In this document: piece by piece, positions 35,701 through 45,852 of the stretch
Position numbering within the stretch: position 1 is the stretch's first letter
Layout: each line of letters opens with the position of its first letter
Origin: Atherinomorus stipes
Taxonomy: Eukaryota; Chordata; Actinopteri; Atheriniformes; Atherinidae
Assembly: GCA_023101725.1 (NCBI GenBank)
Contig: JALJCO010013654.1
Coordinates: forward strand, 1,612,001 to 1,676,000
DNA length: 64,000 nucleotides
Direction of reading: 5' to 3'
Translations under genes and position numbers: made by a program
Notes under the pieces: generated by a model
What the model was told of the DNA's origin: nothing
Databases searched by the model: none
What the model saw: the letters and a program-made list of their open reading frames with translations, nothing else

Positions 35701-38700
35701 AACAAATAATGAAAGAAAAAGAGAGCGCGCGATCTCGTCTGCCGCGCCTTCCGTAGTTTCATGAACGCGCATCGGCGTGCGCGCAAGAGATGCGATGTAC
35801 TTCTATTTAGGCTCTAAAAATATACTAGATGGCGTAGTTTTGAGTAAATTATGGACACTACCCACTCAGGACACTTGGATTACATTGGACGAGCAGTATG
35901 GAGGAATATTAACAAGTTTTTGTGGACTTCTAAGGACCTTGTTGGCTCGGGCTCAATCGAACTCCATTATATGAAAGTTGGGTGAAAACGAGAAGTCGTC
36001 CTGATCGCTGGCTGCATTTGAAATATTAAAGTGTTCCAGAGTCTTGGTCACCATGAAGGCAAGTGAGGCCTGCAGTTCTTGGATATTCTTCTGGGGTCTC
36101 TTGTGACCTCTTGGATGAGTCGTCGCTGTGCTCTTGGGGTAATTGTGGTCGGTCGACCACTTCTCGGAAGGTTCACCACTGTTCCATGTTTTCACCATTT
36201 GTGCATGGTGGCTCTCACTGTGGTTCGCTGGAGTCCCAAAGCTTTAGAAATGTCTTTGGAACCTTTTACAGACTGATTGACCTCAATTATTTGGTTTCTC
36301 ATTTTTTACTGAATTTTTTTGGGATCGCAACATGATGTCTAGCTTTTGAGGATCTTTTGGACTACTAAACTTCTTCAGGCAGGTCCTATTTAAGTGATTT
36401 CTTGATTGAGAATAGGAGTGGCAGTAATCCGGCCTTGGTGTGGCTAGAGAAATTGAACTCAGCTTTCCGAAGATGTGATAAACCACAGTTAATTTATATT
36501 TTAACAGGGGGGCAATCACTTTTTCACACAGGACCATGGAGGTTTGGACCCCCCCCCCCCCCCCCCCCCCTCCCTCACAAATAAAAATCTTCATTCAAAA
36601 ACTGCATTTTCCGTTTACTTGTGCCATCTTTGACTCACATTAAAATTTGTTTGATGATCTGAAACATTTAACTGTGACAAACATGCAAAAAAAGTAAGAA
36701 ATTAGGAAGTGGGCATGAACTTTTTCACACAGCTGTATGTGCACATGGGCATATAAATGGATATATAAAAAAAAACTGACAGAGAAATAAGAGAAAATTC
36801 TTATTTGTGTATTTCTACTAACTGAATCGACATGGAAGCATTTAAATAAATATTGAATCAAACTGATATTGAATCGCAACCCAAAGAATCTAAATCAAAT
36901 TTAATTGCAAGCTTCTTAACAATACCCAGCCCTAGTGGTCGGGTGTCATTCATGAGCCTTATGGGTCATAATATTAGTCATTATCGGTCATGATTCAACA
37001 CTAATAGTTAGTGTTGTGTTAGTGAAATCTTGCACTCATGAAAAACATCAGCCCATATTTGCACAGCTGTAAAGACTATCGGTGTCATGCTTTGTGCTGA
37101 ACTACACAGTGATTTGCAAAACATTGAGCACTTGCATATGTTAGGCACACAAATATATCATGTTGACACTTCCTTGCCATTTCAAAGCACTGGTATTCAA
37201 ATGGCCACACCTACGAGCTAATAAGCATCAGGAGTTCAGACATGTAGGGGCTTCATGGTAGACACTGTCAGAAAAGTCTCTTTTTGAAAGCTTAAACCAA
37301 AGACTAAAAGGATGCGAGTCTGAACTTCAAGTGTAAAGTGGATTCAAATGTCTGCTCTGAGTTGCCGTTGGGTGTTTGAATGGATTTTAGTGCAAACATG
37401 GGTGTGCCAAGTGAAACAGCAGAAACTTGAGCAATCAGATGACACTTCAGTCAATTCTTTCAATAGTATGCATATTCCAACCTGATCTCTTAAAAATATG
37501 TGACATGAACACGAACAGTCTTACTGATTTACGTGTCTCTGACATGTAACTGCTTCAAATTGCGTAATTTTAAGGCCGTGGTTAAGCTTTTCGTGTCTTC
37601 AAACACAAACTTTTCTGCTTCAAATTACGTACTGCTGACGCGTAAAACTTTGCAATGTAAAATCAACAAATGCTCTAAAAAAATCACACCCATATTAGGT
37701 TGTTTGTGCACAAAACTTTGAATCAATATCCCGAACTTAGATGGACAATTGCTCTGTGTCCAAGTCTATTCCTTGAGAGCTGCTGTCACGCAACTCTGCT
37801 CGTTATGTCTGCAAAGCTGAATGACAGTGCATGAAGTAATTCAGGTGACATTGGGGAAGAAATGCCTCTAGCCGTTGCATGACAGCAGCTCTCGAGGAAT
37901 AGACTCTGACACAGAGCAGTTGTCCATCATCCAGAAGTTCGGGAGATCGATTCCAGGTTTCCCCAGGCAACATGCAGCCAAAAAACCTAAAAGGATTTAG
38001 ACTACGTCAAAATGAGAAGAACTGTGGATCGTGTATATAAACTGAGTGGATATTAAAAATGTAGTATAGTCCATATTTTTGTGCACAAATGACCTAATAT
38101 GGGTGTGTGTTTTTTGTTTTTTTGGGGGGGCCTTGTTGATTTTACATTGAACAGTTTTATGTGTCAGCAGCATGTAATTTGAATCAGAAAAGTTTTTGTC
38201 TGGGGACACGAAAAGCTTCACCATTGACTTAGCATTGCGCAACTTTATGTGTCAGTGGTGCTTCTTTGTGGTGCTTCTTAGGCAGCGATTACTGTAGATC
38301 AGGGGTGTCCAAAGTCGGTCCTTGAGGGCTGTGGTCCTGCAAGTTTTCTATGGCTCCTTGCACCAGCACAGCTGATTCAAATTTAATGAACCTAAAATCC
38401 TATGAAGCTCTGCACAATAACTCATTAATTTGAATAAGGTGTGTGTTGGAGCAGGGAGACATGGAAAACCTGCAGGATTGTGGCCCTCGGACCGGAGCTG
38501 GACGCCCCTGCTGTAGATGATCTTGGTGTTGAAATTTCAACAGAGCACTTGCAGCTTTGCAAATGCGAGCCAACAGGCATGCGCGGAAATTGGCACTGTC
38601 ATCTCCTCCAACCACTCATCCAGGCTCAGGCCACCCGGCAAATCGAAATTCACCACAAAGTCTGTCAAGTCTTGAAACAAATGCAATCCAACGAGTAGGT

Positions 38701-41700
38701 TGAGCACAGAGCAGTTGGTTGCTAGAAAATGCTAGGTCTGGTTACATTGGCACAGGAATATTTTGTGCTGCAATCTTACCGGACCTTCATTTGGGTTACG
38801 CTGTAATATACCACGGCATGGAACACTGCTCAGCCAGTTACATTTAAAGATGGGAAACGCCTCTTTTATATGTATTATTAAAAAATAAAAAAAGTACTTA
38901 GTAGTCGTTTTGAAACTGATCAATTTACCGTAACCTGTTAACTCTCGTGTGTCATTTATCCATCCATCCATCTTTCAATGGAAACCTGGCCCAGAGGGCA
39001 GCAGCATAGTTGCAATGAAAAACAGTAAACACAAAATTCACAATAAAACTTTCTCACATAAAACACGTACACACAGGCAAGGTAGACCACAATGATATCA
39101 CTGGAGTTTTAAACTCATGTAATATAGAAAGGACTTTAGGTTTGAGATCAGAATTATAACTTTTTCCAAGTAATAGGTGTTAAAAACCCAAATGCTATTG
39201 CACTTGTATGAGCAATGTGGCCCTCAATAGAGAGGGTTGCTTCATGACAACGCTAAACAAATTGGGTTTTTTACTAAATGCCACTCGGTTTGCCAGGTAC
39301 TGACATGTTCTGTGATCTCCCATTGTAAACACATGGTCAGCAGTGCTCAGTTTTTTCTAGTAGGCTACATAACTCAAATAGGCATGTTCGTATGAAGAGT
39401 TTTAAGTAAAACTGAGCATTATAACCCTCATAAAGGGTTTTATTGCAGCCCTGGATTTGACTGATATTTTCATTTTATATAGCTAACAAACTGTGTTCAT
39501 CTATCATTATGCTAGACTTCATGTTGCCTTATTTACTTAGAACCCACTTTGAATGTAATTCTGCATTATCTGTTTATCACTTAAATCTTTTGTTTGTTGT
39601 GTCTTCTGCAGGATCTCAATGAAAACTTGGAGAAAAACACAGGTGAAGATGAAGCATTTCAAGAAACAGATTGGATTGATATCACAGAAGGATACAGCAG
39701 CCGACAGCAGAAGAAGGTAATTGTGATAATTTACTTAATTGATCATTTTAATTGTTAATGGTTTTTAATTAAGGTAAAGCCCCAATTCTGACATCAGTTT
39801 GGACACCATGAAATGAGTTAATAAAAATAATAAAAAATAATAATGCAATGTGAAAATCTCATAACCCAATAATTTATGTACAATAAAACTTGGAAAACAC
39901 TATCAAATGTTGAAAGTGTGACATTTAATTATTTTGTGGTAAATATCGGCTCACCCTGAATTAAATGGCAGCAACAAATTTCAGTCATTTGTACAGTCAT
40001 GTTTACTAGGTGTATAATCACGTTTTCTTCTGACAACAGTCCATAAATGTTGGGGAACAGGGGATATCAGTTCTGGACCTTTGTGAAAATGATGCCGTCC
40101 CTTTATTTATCTTAAGGATCTTAGCTGCACAACAGGCCAGAATATTCTTTGCTGTATCTTGTGTTCAATGATGCGCAAAAAATGTCTGCAGTCCAAATGT
40201 CGGGATTCCAGGCTGGCCAGTCCAGCACCTGAACTATTCTACTGTGTAGCCTTGTTATAGATGCAATATGAGGTTTATCTTTTGTCTGACAAAAAGTGCT
40301 GGGCTTTCCCTGAAAGGACTATCGGGATGAGCGCATATGTTGCTCCAAAACCTGTATATACCTTTGACCATTAAAAGTGCTTATCAGGATGAGCAAGTTC
40401 CTCCAGCTACAATGCAGCCCCACAATGTCAAAGATGAAGGATTATAGACAGAGTGCTGAGACGGTCCCTGTCCTCTTAAACCTAAAAGAAGCAGTGCCCA
40501 TATTTCTGGGTTATGTTTATTTTCCTTTTCACCATATTTGGCTTCTTCTTTGTATGATAGAGCTTAAGAATTGTAAGTTGACTTCAGACAAAATAATTTC
40601 TGCAAATGTTCCTGAGACCTTGCAATGATTATCTGAATCTAGTCTGCTTTTGGTGCAGTGTTGCCTACGGACTTGAAAATCATCCACTACTGATTTTTGG
40701 TCATGTACCTTGCACAGAGATGTTCTAAATGTGTTTTATATTATGATGAAATGTTTAAGGTCTTCATATTTTAATGATGCTAATTAATTTTTGCTCCAGC
40801 CGTTTAATAGCACTGCCTTTCTCTGCTTTTTACTGTCCCATCCCCAACTTTGAAACATGTTGCTGCCATTAAAAAGAGCTGGTATTTTTAATGAAATCAT
40901 GAAATGTCTAATTTTCAAGACTTTGTTTTTCACGCTGTATTGTGAACAAAATATTGGGTTTACAAGATCTGATTTGGTTGGGCATTTAACAAACCTGAGT
41001 TACTTTCTGTTGAGGACGGTAGTCGGTACTGCCTTCCCAGGTGCAGGCACGGAAAAGCCCGACTTTGTATTAAGGTGTTAACCATAAAGATCTGAATATG
41101 ACCACACTCCCAAGGGCTGTTGTTGGATAAGCATTTTAGCAGATTTTGTAGCTGTGAAGAAATATGAGGCAGGAAAGGGAGACATTCTCTTTCTCTATTT
41201 TATAAATGAAGATTTACTGACTGATTTTAATTTGTTCGTGTTTGGCATATAACTTTTTCTCTTAAGAGTTTTTCTGATGTTGTGTTTTTTATTCTTTTTC
41301 CTTTTCATTCTTCTTTTTCTATCCAGTGGCCGTATAGGTCCCGATCTCTGTGCTGCAACCTGTGCAAATATTCTTCACAAAACATCTACAACTTCAGAAG
41401 TCATGTCTCTCGTTGCCATGGATATGTTCAGTCATATTGTTCACTTGCACCCTGCTCTCAGTGCCTCTTCATCGCCCATCCTAAGGTTGTCAAAAAGCAC
41501 ATGCTCTTCTTCCATGCCAAACTCCCTGTACCAAACTTGCAACCGCAGAAGGAAAGCTCTGCACCCACCCACTGTGTTAACGAAAGGTATCAGTGTCGAA
41601 AGTGTGGGTTTCCAAGCCCCTCCATCTTTGCGATGAAGAAGCACATCATTCTCAAGCATCTGAACCATTTGGCGGAGCAGTACATTGGTTATAGATTGCA

Positions 41701-44227
41701 CCAACAAGTGAATACATCTGTAAAGATCTACTGCTGCAAGGTGTGCAAGGTGAACACTGGTAGTCTAGACCAAATGTTGCACCACATGCTAGTGGAACCA
41801 GCACACTATACAGTCAGTACACAAGTGCAGAGTTTGATCTGTGAGAACAAGAACTACACCATCAAACCGACACCCAACGGGAATGGCTTGTTTGTGACAT
41901 TCCCAAGTATTGCCCCGAAACCACAGCAACCTCAGATGTTCAACAGTAATTCTTTGGTCTTGCCAAGTAATGGCCAAGCTACTGGGACTGTAGTGGCTTT
42001 ACAGCAAGTACAAGGAACTGCAAACAGTACTACTCTGATCTGTGCTCCTGGAACTAACCAAGCTTTTTTGCCCCCTCAAGCATCAGCACTAGTGCAGCTT
42101 GCCAGTGCAGAAGCTAAAGGTTTGTTGCAGCCTGGTGCCACGATAGCCCTTCGAGGTGCTGTGTCCCAGGGTTCGCCTATGATCCAGCTTCCCGCAGGGT
42201 CTAATGTGTCTCTGAAACAGGCACCTGTAACATTATCTCCTGCCACATCTCAACCACAACAGACCCCACAAGGGCATCAGATTGTTCTTCCATCAGGACT
42301 GCACGCCAATATGGCCACTGGTGCTGGGACAGCCCCGAAGCCTGCAGTGGTTACACAAAATGCACCATCGAACCACATCGCCCTACAGGGTACCATGCTG
42401 ACTTCTCAGTCCCTGCTTAGTCACCTGATTCCGACTGGCAACAAGGTGAACGGCATGCCCACATACACTTTTGCTCCACTGCAAGCAGCATTGCCTGTGT
42501 CTCAGAGAACAACTACCCCTCTTAAGCCTGTTGAGCAAACAAGCAACTCTGCACCAAAAACCAAGAAATGGATCACATGCCCCCTTTGCAATGAACTTTT
42601 CCCTTCTAATGTGTTTGACATGCATACAGAGGTCGCACATCAGGCAAAGTCCTCTACATCCAAGTCAGAAAGCGTGGCTGCCAGAGCATCATTCCTGAAG
42701 AAAATGCCTGACAAAACTGTCAAATGTCTAATATGCAAAATTCTGCTATCAGAAAAGAGCGTCTTCCAGCACCTGCTGCATGGCCTCAACTGTTTATGCT
42801 GCTCAGCGTTGTTCTTTTCAATCAAACAGCTTGCAGAGCATGTAAAGCAGCACAATCCCACGAGCAAAGCATACTGTGATTTCCTAAGGCAAAAGTACAG
42901 GGTCTACTCAAAAGGTGCAGGAGGAATCCTGTTCCCTTACTTTGATGTGAACACAACAGCACCTAAAGAGGTTCTAGGAGAAACCGAGGTCAATCTTGCT
43001 CTTGTCACAAATTCCCTTGACCTCATCTTCTTTAAACTGCAGCCCACCAAACAGCAAGAAATCTGCCCAGTGCCTGCGAAAACCAACAGGGCATATTGTC
43101 CCTTCTGTGATGAGAAGTTTCAGCATGAATCCGATCACCTCCAGCACCTGAAACAGAAGCACTTTGTAGCACCCACCATTCACGCCATCCTCAAGACGGA
43201 GGCTTTCAAGTGCATATACTGCAATGGTGTCTATACAGGAAAGGTCACTCAGCAAGCTGTGATGCTGCATATTCAGCGATGCCGTTGCTCACCAAAACCA
43301 CCACAGCCGCCACAACCACCACAACCGGTCAAGCCCACATTAGTATTGCAACAGCAGGTGCCGAAACAAGTCCAGCACATCAGTCAGGCTCCTGGGCTCT
43401 ACTTTGTCCAAGTGCCAAAAGGCCTGACTATGGCACAGACTTTAGCCCCAGCTCGTGTGATTCCTGCTCCACAACCTGTGGAGCCTCCAGAGACGGAGGC
43501 AGAGCTGCAGTCTAAAAGGAGACTGGAGGCCGCATTGAGGGAAGTCATGATGGCTAACAAACGAGAGAGAGAAGAAAGGGCTGCCTTGCGCAAGAAACGA
43601 GAGCAAGAGAAGCGAGAGGAGAAGCTGTTGCAAGAAAAGCTGTTGCAAGAGAAGAAGTTGACCCCATCAGAGCCCGAGTTTCAGAGTGACCCGACAGTCA
43701 AGCTTGTGCTGGAACCAACGGCAGTGGAGCGCCGCTGCAGTGATGAGCGCAGAGACTTTATATCCAAGTACTTCAACTTGAATCCTTACGCAACCAAACC
43801 TGAGACTGAAGAGCTGTGCAGGAGGCTGAACATCACCAAACCAGAGCTGGCGGCGCTCTTCAGCAAGAAGCGCAGCAAATGCATGAAGAGCCTCAAAAGG
43901 AACACAGCTGCTGTCTTCCTTGGCTTCAACATGACTGAGCTGGGCAAAGTTAAGCACAACCTCTTGATCCCAGAGCAACAGCCACCTGCTGATTCCACAG
44001 AAACACAGCCAGCTGATGAAGCTGATGCATCTGGCCCAACCAATGAAGCTGATTCATCTGACCCAGCTGATGCAGTCGATGCATCTGATCCAGCGGAGCA
44101 GAAGGGAAATGGTGAGGATGATCCAGAACCAATGGATGAAAGTGGAGCTGAAAAAGACGCTGAGCCGATGGATGAAAGTGGAGCTGACAAAGTTCCAGAT
44201 GAGGAACAAGCAGAGCCGATGGAATGA
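26781..44227 (+). CDS. adnp2: ADNP-family zinc-finger homeobox protein, most like ADNP2
   Basis: ADNP proteins are nuclear chromatin regulators; ADNP itself forms the ChAHP complex with CHD4 and HP1. Coding exons: 26781-26888 (36 aa), 39612-39716 (35 aa) and 41327-44227 (966 aa), totalling 1037 aa, all phase 0. The N-terminus [20 protein letters not shown] matches the family signature. About nine C2H2 fingers follow, including [43 protein letters not shown] and [16 protein letters not shown] family-specific segment [20 protein letters not shown] is present. A charged helix (about 800-855) precedes the divergent homeodomain (about 877-950, ending [13 protein letters not shown]). The tail is acidic and repeats EPMDESGA. 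The PKVVKKH finger and large last exon favour ADNP2 over ADNP; a/b paralogy is not settled. Intron 2 is 12.7 kb of transposon remnants. Confidence 0.88.
27593..28385. mobile_element. TTAA-flanked DNA element, copy 2 (inverted relative to copy 1)
   Basis: It is bounded by TTAA at 27593-27596 and 28382-28385. It reads as the reverse complement of 10788-11590 throughout: it starts aaaggagtgacgacatagca, contains a G-run where copy 1 has a C-run (28130-28145), and ends gatgtcatggcacctttaa. It lies in intron 2 of the ADNP2-type gene and has no transposase. Confidence 0.82.
28493..29041. mobile_element. Non-autonomous hAT element, TSD gtga(a/c)atg
   Basis: A 549-bp element with the classic terminus tagggatgcaccgaaaat on the left and its complement ...tttcggtgcatcccta on the right. 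The flanks are gtgaaatg (28485-28492) and gtgacatg (29042-29049), 7 of 8 identical. Subterminal regions repeat ttttcggcc. There is no ORF of note. Confidence 0.87.
29525..31489. mobile_element. hAT-like element of 1965 bp, TSD gtttggag
   Basis: The left end is aaaggatcgaccaat and the right end (reverse complement) is tagggatcgaccaat. A perfect 8-bp duplication gtttggag lies at 29517-29524 and 31490-31497. Subterminal sequence contains repeated ccgat/atcgg words. Despite its length no transposase-like frame is seen, so it is either non-autonomous or decayed. Confidence 0.85.
31979..32012. repeat. (TAT)n-(TGT)n microsatellite
   Basis: tattattatt runs into ttgttgttgttatt immediately before the element at 32037-32623. 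Confidence 0.8.
32037..32623. mobile_element. MITE with long terminal inverted repeats, 9-bp flanking repeat gtgtaaatg
   Basis: A 587-bp element. About 80 bp at each end are near-perfect inverted copies, beginning tagcctggtacaccagcctg on both sides when read inward. The word gtgtaaatg flanks it at 32028-32036 and 32624-32632. A 9-bp repeat could be an 8-bp duplication plus one chance base. There is no transposase, and the superfamily is not clear. Confidence 0.82.
32655..32883 (-). mobile_element. tRNA-derived SINE (decayed)
   Basis: Read on the minus strand it starts near 32883 with an A-box-like tagcccagtgg and a B-box-like gggttcgattcc about 35 nt on, the spacing of a tRNA promoter. The body follows, with a tail reading ccctaatttcccctctggga. 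This body and tail style (cccctctgggatc) is common in teleost retroposons. It is not a functional tRNA: the acceptor stem is not intact. Confidence 0.6.
33001..33978. mobile_element. Tc1-like non-autonomous remnant
   Basis: The right end reads aagtttaaagggtctgaata then ctttccggacccact. The left end starts gtgggtacataatgtgttca then gacccatttaaac, so the two are inverted copies with decay. Internal sequence (cctttccaaatcaagtcc, ccatctcaagg, ggtctaaatacttttgacca) is of a kind widespread in teleost Tc1/mariner elements. It is interrupted at 33084 by a hAT-like sequence. Confidence 0.6.
33084..33445. mobile_element. hAT-like fragment nested in the Tc1-like remnant
   Basis: It starts cagtgatgggaataatggcg, a well-known hAT terminus in fishes, followed by runs of (gt)taccg / cgttac words. 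The right end and target duplication are not recognisable. The host sequence appears to resume around 33450 (cagtttggctggaaggcc). Confidence 0.5.
34580..36330 (-). pseudogene. Broken Tc1 transposase
   Basis: Minus-strand pieces keep clear Tc1 transposase motifs in order. An N-terminal helix-turn-helix part lies at about 36330-36063, with stops and frame changes. After the nested insertion come [20 protein letters not shown] and [11 protein letters not shown] (first catalytic Asp, about 35130), then [19 protein letters not shown] (second Asp, about 34860) and [19 protein letters not shown] (third acidic residue, Glu, about 34760). The open frames do not join: there is a frame change between the last two blocks, a break near 35090 and an insertion at 35335-36062. 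It cannot encode a working enzyme. Confidence 0.88.
35335..36062. mobile_element. Long-TIR MITE inserted in the Tc1 transposase
   Basis: About 200 bp at each side are inverted copies: ttcatggtgaccaagactct at about 35369 is matched by its complement at about 36055. The match continues through aacaaggtccttagaagtcc (about 35488) and its complement (about 35930). About 40 bp at the far left have no partner on the right, so the right end is truncated or gapped. No clear target duplication. The middle has no recognisable ORF. Confidence 0.75.
36780..36934. mobile_element. hAT-like end fragment
   Basis: It reads gaatcgcaacccaaagaatc and ends aatacccagcccta. The reverse complement, tagggctgggtatt, is a frequent hAT-type terminus in fishes. 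The other end was not found. Confidence 0.4.
37530..38270. mobile_element. Fold-back element with long inverted arms
   Basis: The left arm (about 37530-37795) and right arm (about 37880-38270) are inverted copies. Matched blocks include aagcttttcgtgtc with gacacgaaaagctt, aatgtaaaatcaacaa with ttgttgattttacatt, cacccatattaggt with acctaatatgggtg, and tgagagctgctgtcac with its near-complement gacagcagctctcg. The right arm carries about 130 bp of extra sequence (about 37945-38075). No TSD or transposase is visible. Confidence 0.75.
38300..38510. mobile_element. Short non-autonomous hAT MITE, TSD ctgtagat
   Basis: A 211-bp element with inverted ends caggggtgtccaaagtcggt and (reverse complement of the right end) caggggcgtccagctccggt. 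A perfect 8-bp duplication ctgtagat lies at 38292-38299 and 38511-38518. This is a widespread type in percomorph fishes. The interior is itself nearly palindromic (ccttgcaccagcacagctga against the complement of ttggagcaggg). Confidence 0.88.
39840..40925. mobile_element. Decayed teleost DNA-transposon remnant in intron 3
   Basis: Left-end blocks (tgacatttaattattttgtg, gctcaccctgaattaaatgg, cagcaacaaa) and the right-end block (tttgaaacatgttgctgcca) resemble inverted ends of a DNA transposon common in teleost genomes. Internal blocks such as gttgctccaaaacctgtata fit the same element. It is too mutated for a frame. It occupies most of the intron 39717-41326. Confidence 0.5.
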
Positions 44228-45270
44228 GTTGAATTGTGTGAAAATGGGACCTGAAACAGCAAATAAATGCAAATGTCTGACTTTAAACCATAAAAAACTG
44301 CTAATTAATGATGGCCTTTGTGTTAACAGTCATAGAGAAGTCCATCATGCCATGCAGATGATCATGCTTTTCCTACAAGTTATTGTGTAACTGAGGAAAG
44401 TTTAATACGGCCTTCATGAATAGTGCTTCTTTTGACTTCAGTATGTTAACAGTGGTCCACATTTTAATTTCCATATAAATGCAATGCCATGTTGCTGATG
44501 CTTCACTGGAAAATAATATAGATGGTAAAATAATAAATATTCTAATGCTGCCCATTTAGCTGGAAACAAATTCCTTCAACAATGGTTACAGACTTCAACT
44601 GAAGTACTGATCTGCCCCATGTAGTTGCCTTTTATACCCTTTATTTAAGCCCATCTGTACAAAACTGTTATTTTGTTCATGCTTCAGATATAGTTGATTT
44701 ATTATATTCAACTTCACTTTTATAAATTTGAAACTTGTATCATGTACACAGTTGCGTCCATATTGTTTCTACCATTTTTTTCCTTTATGTTTCTGTTAAG
44801 ACCTTTTATTCCACTTGTGTGTCTCTTCCAGACTAACTCCTGGAGACCAAATTCCTCAGAATGTATACAATTGTTGTTAAATTCCCAGTTGATGAATACC
44901 TGACCGTGTTTGCATGAGTTTTTTTTGTTTTTTTTTCCTTTTTAAATTAATTTTCAGAATATATTATTTGTGCCACTGTTAAGTCCACATAGTTACGTAG
45001 ACTTTTGGAACTTCCAATAGAGATTCCACACAACTTAAATATGTTATTGGGTGTTCCTTGTGCTGCTTCTGTTTTCCTGACTGCTGTTTTTTTGTACTGT
45101 ACTTGTATTTTCTATAATTCATAGAGTATGAAAGCTGTCAGGTTAGGTAAGAAATAAAACAGTCTGTTCAAGGCCACTGTGGTGTTAAAAAGAAAATAAA
45201 GTGGTTTCCTTTTACATAAAAGATTCATTTTTATTTTTACTTTTTAAAATAAAGTATTATTTTCAATTTC
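44228..45270 (+). other. adnp2: 3' untranslated region of the ADNP2-type gene
   Basis: It follows the TGA at 44225-44227. AATAAA signals lie at 45153-45158, 45195-45200 and 45248-45253, so the end is near 45.18-45.27 kb. The convergent ggct transcript ends about 450 bp further on. Confidence 0.65.
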
Positions 45271-45719
45271 TTAAAGCATCCCAAGCTTTTTTTCCCCCCT
45301 CTCCTTTTTAATGAGAAACCGGAAACTTGCGGACACAACACAGGCACAGCATTATGTTAGTAAAAGGATTACTGGTAGTCATGTTTCATCAGTTGTAATA
45401 TTCCCCTGAGAAACACTACAGGTTAACTATTTTGTGCCTAGCATACAATTGACCATTTTGTTTATGAGTGTATGTTTGGTCCAGCCAAACATCACATAAT
45501 TAAATGCATGCATTATTGAGTTTAGGCCACACAGTGGAGCTGCTGCAACAGACTTCACAGGAAAAATAATGAACGAGTCTTTTTTCCGTTCTAATAAACC
45601 ACACATCACAATCTCTAACCCTCTGATATTGTTGTACTTTCAGTTAATTATTGTTACAGACTATAACATAATGGTAGAAAACAGATCCAGTGAAAAGCTG
45701 CAGAATCTGAAAGGAAGAG

Positions 45720-45852
45720 CATGTTGAATATTTATTTGGTCAGCGGTCTCTAACTGGACAGATCCAACTTCGCCACTGAGCTCATGTCTTGTTCTTTGTA
45801 TTCTCAGAGCAAGTCGAATTTTTGTTCCTTTCAAAGCTCAAAGTTTCAATCT
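45720..45852 (-). other. ggct: ggct 3' untranslated region
   Basis: A minus-strand AATAAA (tttatt, 45731-45736) lies about 120 bp after the ggct stop codon, so the transcript should end near 45.72 kb. Confidence 0.55.

Larger units (their letters stand above)
34381..36735 (-). mobile_element. Tc1-family transposon with terminal inverted repeats and TA duplication
   Basis: The left end is cagctgtgtgaaagtttttg, preceded by TA (34379-34380). The right end is the inverted copy, followed by TA (36736-36737). Inverted homology extends more than 100 bp inward at both ends (for example cttcctaatttcttactttt and its complement). The full span is 2355 bp because a second element (35335-36062) is inserted in it. 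The transposase is on the minus strand and broken. Confidence 0.9.

Noticed and set aside
35514..35756. 80-codon frame within the Tc1 region
   Set aside because: It lies in the nested MITE and shows no similarity to transposase; chance frame.
43786..44262. 158-codon minus-strand frame opposite the ADNP2-type tail
   Set aside because: Ser/Ala repeats are just the reverse complement of the acidic repeat tail on the plus strand.
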